From: Brachynemurus nebulosus
Taxonomy: Eukaryota; Arthropoda; Insecta; Neuroptera; Myrmeleontidae
DNA length: 64,000 bases
Assembly: GCA_035578155.1 (NCBI GenBank)
Contig: JAPWDM010000023.1
Span: 1,674,001-1,738,000 of the forward strand
Reading direction: 5' to 3'
The notes under the pieces are model-generated. The model worked only from the letters and a program-made list of their open reading frames with translations, did not search any database and had not been told where the DNA came from. The translations under genes were made by a program, and so were the position numbers. Each line of letters starts with the position of its first letter. The stretch's first letter is position 1. Below, one piece after another: positions 59,080 through 64,000 of the stretch.

Positions 59080-59889
59080 AATATATAGGTAAATCAAGAT
59101 AAAAAATTTATAGAATAAATTTAAAGTAAAAAAATATTTTGCATTTTATAATCCATTTTAAATAGCTATTTTCCATTTTCTATTTTAAATATGTTTAGCA
59201 AAACTATTTTCCATTTTGTATTTTAAATGCATTTTTGTAAACCATTTTCCATTTTCTATTTTAAATGGTTTCTATGAACCATTTTTCCCAGCCCTGAATA
59301 TAATTAAGGGTCAATAGGAATAAAAGCAGCTGTGAATTAGAAACATCTGAAGAATGAATAGAATTGTATTGTTGTGAATTGAAATAGTAAAAACAAAAAA
59401 TAAATTATACCCGTTACGGTGTAATTATTTCATTACGGTATACAAACCTTTTTCCAAATTGGCCCACTACTTAATAACATCAAATCTTTTAAAATGGCAG
59501 CTTGTTTAAAATTGAAAAATGTCCTATCAGTGAAATGATCAAAATCTCGTATCAGAATATTTTTCACCAAATTAAAATCCAGTATTAATAAACGAGGCAA
59601 ACGTCCTTCGTATATACCTAAAATAAACATTAAACCCAAATTTTCGCAAAAAGCACAGAAATATTTCTCAAGACTTACCAACATAGGGATAATCCTTAAA
59701 TTCTTCATAATATTGCCGTATAAAATCGTGCAACGAAATCTTTTGGAATACACGATCCCGTATGTTGCCAAAAAGTAGTATCGGTTTACGATACGGTACA
59801 TTTTTCTTTTCCCAAAAGTCATAGGTAAGCGTAAGATAATAGTATATAGCCGATAATAATATCACCAATAAGCTCAATAAAATCAACAT
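56577..59889 (-). CDS. Cytochrome P450, CYP6-like (clan 3), eight exons
   Basis: Exons on the minus strand: 59679-59889, 59448-59617, 58163-58271, 57798-58101, 57387-57457, 57102-57323, 56804-57043 and 56577-56746. All introns are GT-AG and the phases join to 1497 nt, 498 residues plus stop, the usual length for a microsomal P450. The N-terminus is a hydrophobic anchor (MLILLSLLVILLSAI) for the endoplasmic reticulum. Diagnostic motifs: I-helix AGYETSS (305-311), K-helix ETLR (363-366), PEKFDPLRF (414-422) and heme-binding FGLGPRNCIG (434-443, axial Cys441). CYP6 enzymes are NADPH-dependent monooxygenases, often acting on plant toxins and insecticides; the substrate here is unknown. For exon 7 I chose the TTTCTAG acceptor at 57044-57045 over the upstream CAG, because it joins VLC directly to ETLR as the family requires. 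Intron 2 carries a hAT MITE. No inactivating change seen. Confidence 0.93.
58422..59296. mobile_element. hAT MITE in P450 intron 2
   Basis: The ends are CAGGGCTGGGAA and its complement TTCCCAGCCCTG. The flanks are a perfect 8-bp target-site duplication AATATAAT (58414-58421 and 59297-59304), diagnostic of hAT. The subterminal regions are built of repeated ATTTTAAAT and CATTTTCCATTTT motifs. An A/T homopolymer run lies near 59048-59075. No transposase. Confidence 0.93.
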
Positions 59890-62140
59890 TTTTTCTCAAA
59901 TGAGTTCTTTTCCCACATGAATTCGTAGATTCTAAACGTAATAACTGACGTTATCGTAGGTGTTAATTAAACGGTTATACATACAATTACTTGTGTAATT
60001 TCTGTTTACACTAAAAATAGTAAAAAATATTTTTATTTTAAAATGACTTTAAGTCATGTACATTATTTAATCTTATACAAATATCAAATATTTGCATATA
60101 TAGTTATAATTAACACACCTAATTAACCAGACCGAATACAACAATTTCAATTTTCCCACCAATTATATTTTTTAAAAAAATTAAATGATTAGAATACGTC
60201 GTAGTTAATTTTATTAAAAATTTTCTCTAGCATCTAAATTTCATAAATCCCATAAAAAACAACTACATATTGGCTATTTAAAAAAAATTCTAATGTGCTC
60301 AAGGCAATATTTTAACAATTAACAATAATTCACTTTCCATTAATACATAACAGTCGTGTCCATATAAACTCAAATATAATATGTTGTTATATCGATGACT
60401 TTGATGCAACCTCATATCACGGAATTAACGAAAGTATTGAAGTGAATGATTTTATTTAAAATTAATCAGTTATACGTGTTAAAAATATAATTTTAGTAAT
60501 TAAAATTGTAAAAACGTAATTGAATTGGGTTATCGAATAGTTTAAAATAGCCTACAACAAAACCGAAATACAAACCGAGAAATATACCGAAAAACTTTTA
60601 AAAAATAATGAAGGTGGCGCGATCTATCACTTTCTAAATATCTTATGCATGAAACCCGATTGTAATCTCGTATTTCATGGAAATAATTCAAAATTCATAA
60701 ACGATTTTTAAAAAGTAATTTTAATTATAAAATACAAAATATTAATTGTCTAACAAAGAAGTCAATTACGTACGAGGTTGCGTCAGAAAGCTACCCACTT
60801 GATATTGTTGTGTATCCTGTATATAAAATTATATACGTTATATACTATTGTGTACTTACAAAAACAAAATTAGGTATGAAACTAATCATCTGTGCCCTTT
60901 AAAAGCGTTAATTAACTGTATGTTATAACTTTCGATTATAAGTTTATAAGTTACATATTTTTATAAAATATTTTAATTATGTATGTACGAAAATTCATTA
61001 TTTTGATTAATTAAAACGCATATTTAAAATAATAAAGGTTTAAAATAATTTATTAGGTCAAAATACATAAATTTACATACCGGGGAATAGTAAAAAAACT
61101 TATACTTCGTTCAAAATCATCCCCGACAAACATTTGTACTCATTATTGTGTGATGTTATTATGTTGGGTATGGATTGGATGAAAATTGTTGGAGTGCCAT
61201 TCTCACCATATTCGGATTGGTTAGTTTTACAGTGTTTAAAATTGAAAGCGTGTAAAGTTGAACAATGTATAAATTAGATCTAGTAATGGAATCGGTAAGA
61301 CAGAACTTATGTTGTTCTTACTTATATTATTATTCTAAAGTGACGACAGATGGCAAAACCACAATTTCAACAATGGATTTCAAATGTATATAGAAATTTT
61401 TCGTATATTTTAAGCTTTATTTATTATAGAATTATACATATAGTATTAATGTGGAGCCTAGGGCGGCAGATTTTAGGGGCGGCAAAATGTAGAATTTTTT
61501 TTTTGCTCGTCACTTACGTTTTTTAAGTATAGTATTTATTTTATAGTATAAGTACCTATGTATATTTATGAACAACTGTTAAATATAAAATGTTTGAAAA
61601 CTTTTTAAAATTAAATCAAATTATTAGCAGTACCTATAAATGATAAATATGATTTTTCATCACAACATTTTGGTTTAATGTGTTTTCTGATAAGCGAGAA
61701 AAGTTAAGGGATTAAAAGAAGAAAAAGTCCCATTACGGTAATTTAGTAAGAAAGTAGACTATTATTATATTATTATGTATACTATACGAATTTTGTTAAA
61801 GGAAATTATAAACTCAAATAATAATAATATGACAGATTAAAGATGACATTGCGATGCTCTTACTAACAAACTTTCCGGTATTTTTATATTTTTTTATATA
61901 AAAAATTAAAGCTTAATTAAATAAAATGTGTGATATTTGATCCTTTAAATCCTTAAATGGATTAAAGAGATAAAAAATATTAACAATTAATCCAAAACAC
62001 GTTCCTTCAAAAATGTACTTATTTCTTTTAAAATTATTTTTTCAACTGAACTATGTAATTTTTGGTATTGTGTCATTGAATCTGAAATTGTTCTCGTGAT
62101 TTAAAGGCTTTAAAGTAATTAATGCGTCAGAGATTAAGAA
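59890..62140. other. AT-rich DNA upstream of the P450 gene, no gene seen
   Basis: No coding sequence recognised. The first few hundred bases should contain the P450 promoter, but I see no core element I would defend. A hAT-like fragment lies at about 61447-61530. Confidence 0.5.
61447..61530. mobile_element. Fragment of the hAT-like family seen at 47446-49038
   Basis: GGGCGGCAGATTTTAGGGGC matches, in inverse orientation, the right part of the 47446-49038 element (GCCTCTAAAAATCTGCCGCC). The following TTTTTTGCTCGTCACTTAC matches its left part inversely. No intact ends. Confidence 0.65.
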
Positions 62141-62467
62141 CAGAGGTGGCGCCAGGGTAGGCAAAGTGGGCGATCGTCTATAGTCTCGCGCCTTTGGGGG
62201 CCTCGCGGCGAGGTCTGGAATGTGTAAGAAAACTGGTAGAATTTGATTAAGCTTTGGGAGGTTTTTTTTTTACTCGCCACTTAAGTTTTAGGAGACATTT
62301 TCAATTTTTTTTTTAAAAGAAAAGGGGCCTCCCAAAAGTGATTAAAGCGTTCTCTTTGCTCGTAGCTTAACTTTTAAGGACAAATTTTTTGAAAAAAAAA
62401 AATAATAATAAGAGGCTTCGCAAAAATCATCTGGCCCACCTCGAATTTTAGTCTTGCACCGCCTCTG
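62141..62467. mobile_element. hAT MITE, 327 bp
   Basis: The ends are CAGAGGTGGCGC and the inverse GCACCGCCTCTG. The flanks are a perfect 8-bp duplication ATTAAGAA (62133-62140 and 62468-62475). The interior is GC-rich near the left end with poly(A)-like runs. No transposase. Confidence 0.92.
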
Positions 62468-62475
62468 ATTAAGAA

Positions 62476-64000
62476 ACTATTAAATCCCAGAAAAGTTTAC
62501 CAATTATTGTCACAAAATTAAAATTGGTTATCTGTAACAGTACTACACAATAGTTTTGACTTTATCAGAAACAGTTGTTGACGTCACAGGAATAATGTTT
62601 TGAATTAGAATTTTTAAAACGATTTGCTTATAATTTTTTGGCAAAATTTAATGCTTGTTTTAGCTTTATTTATAATAATTGTAATTAAATTTTTTTTCTT
62701 GTATTAGTTAATTATTATTACAAGAAAAAAATTTATTTTCAACAATATTTAATTTTAATTCCCACTTAACCTACCTTAACCTTACTGATAAGACTTTAAA
62801 TTAAAAATACTGGAGATTTTCATTTTTTAAAAAGTTTTTTTTATAAAATCCCAATTTAATTGAAATCTTTTCAATAAATAATAATAAATAAACAGATAAT
62901 TTTTAAAAGTATTTATTTTTATTTAATTATATAAATCAATTAATAACTTGTTATCAATGTTATCATATTATGTAAAATTTAAAAAAAAAAAAATATTAAT
63001 TAATAACCTGCCTTAATATCCAAATAATAACAACTAATTATAATCAGTATTTTTGTTTATCAAATTAAAAAGAAAAAAAAATAATAATAACTATAATAGG
63101 TGTAAGTTACATAATTACTTTAATTACACACATTTTGTCCAATAAAAGTGTATTGAAAATTTACATAATGACATCACAATATCAAAATATTTAATGATTG
63201 GTTTGAACATTTAAAAGTTACCTTTAAATGAACAAATAAATGGGTATAATTACCAAAATTAAATATTTGATTTTATTTGTTTTATGTATACAAGTGTCAA
63301 AATGTAACATATGTACATTCTTTATAGAATAAATAAATTATTTGTTTATTTTGAATTTTTTAAAATTTTTAATATCAGAATAGCAAATTATAATTTTAAA
63401 AAAATTAATAATAATAATAATTAATGTAAAAAGTACAGTGGTTTAACAGGAAACTTGAACAGTATAGACTTTGTTTGTCTATAAATGACGAAAGTGAGTT
63501 TGTTTGTCTCGTCTTCAGGTTCGACCGCTTAGCCGAGACGTAGAAAAACATATATATGCTATTTTTTTCCACACGGGAATACCTCTCCTGACGGAAAATG
63601 AATGATTGGCTTCAAATTTTTTGTATATTGTTAATAGAGGAGATTGAAAAGGGCATAGGCCACTTATTATCTTCTGGGAAAATATATTTAAAATTTAACT
63701 TGATGTCGTAATTTAAAATACCACGCGGAGAATAAAAGGTTAGAAATTATTGTAAATCACACATCTTTTCAAAGACGAGTTTTTACATTTAACGCATAGT
63801 TATTTTACATTTAAGGTGAATCGATCAGTACTGACAAATTTGTGACAAATGAATTACTAAGTCTATTTTTTTCTCTATAAATAAATATAATTTATGTAGG
63901 TATGTGTAGAAAAATAAGTTAAATTTTATAATACATAGGTATAACAGTATTAATATTTGATTATTTTTCAATCTTCTAATTTTAATAATTTTAAAAGTAA
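62476..64000. other. AT-rich intergenic DNA, no gene seen
   Basis: Very AT-rich with short runs of A and T and AATAAT microsatellite-like stretches. A stretch at about 63470-63620 is less AT-rich and resembles a dispersed repeat, but I could not find its ends. Confidence 0.5.

Noticed and set aside
63505..63535. tRNA-like B box (GGTTCGA)
   Set aside because: No A box at the right distance and no cloverleaf could be drawn; not enough to call a tRNA or SINE.

Overview
The window is insect genomic DNA: AT-rich, intron-containing, and rich in BEL/Pao, R1-clade non-LTR, piggyBac and hAT-type elements. It carries long arrays of CCTAA, the complement of the canonical insect telomere repeat TTAGG. 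The order cannot be fixed from sequence alone; a hemipteran or another TTAGG-bearing insect fits.

Left contig (1-17828). A BEL/Pao LTR retrotransposon polyprotein is open on the minus strand from 4876 to the window edge with no stop. After about 1.1 kb of AT-rich non-coding DNA comes an 11.8-kb satellite of 164-bp monomers (about 72 copies). It ends at exactly 500 N (17829-18328), which looks like a scaffolding placeholder.

Right contig (18329-64000). It opens with (CCTAA)n in the orientation expected for the left end of a chromosome. A complete telomere-specific non-LTR retrotransposon of the TRAS/SART (R1) type sits inside this array, with ORF1 gag and ORF2 endonuclease/RT intact. The pure telomere repeat then grades into a 16-bp telomere-derived minisatellite (CATGAACCTRACCTAA). 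This minisatellite alternates with three near-identical 2.4-kb segments, giving a tandem array with a 6.85-kb period. Each segment carries the last two exons of CCT2 (chaperonin TCP-1 beta subunit), with intact splice sites, stop codon and poly(A) signal. The array junctions fall inside a foldback MITE that is complete only after the third copy.

From 47 to 56 kb the DNA is a patchwork of nested DNA transposons, several with clear terminal inverted repeats and target-site duplications. Among them is an intact 546-codon piggyBac-type transposase gene that has lost all three catalytic aspartates but keeps its cysteine-rich C-terminal domain.

A complete eight-exon CYP6-like cytochrome P450 gene (498 codons plus stop) lies at 56.6-59.9 kb on the minus strand, with a hAT MITE in its second intron. 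The last 4 kb is AT-rich and without recognisable genes, apart from transposon remnants and one clean hAT MITE.

Overall, the right contig reads as a chromosome end: telomere with a telomere-targeting retrotransposon, subtelomeric amplified array with a captured gene fragment, transposon-rich DNA, then the first ordinary single-copy gene. The left contig was probably attached to it by scaffolding rather than by real continuity.
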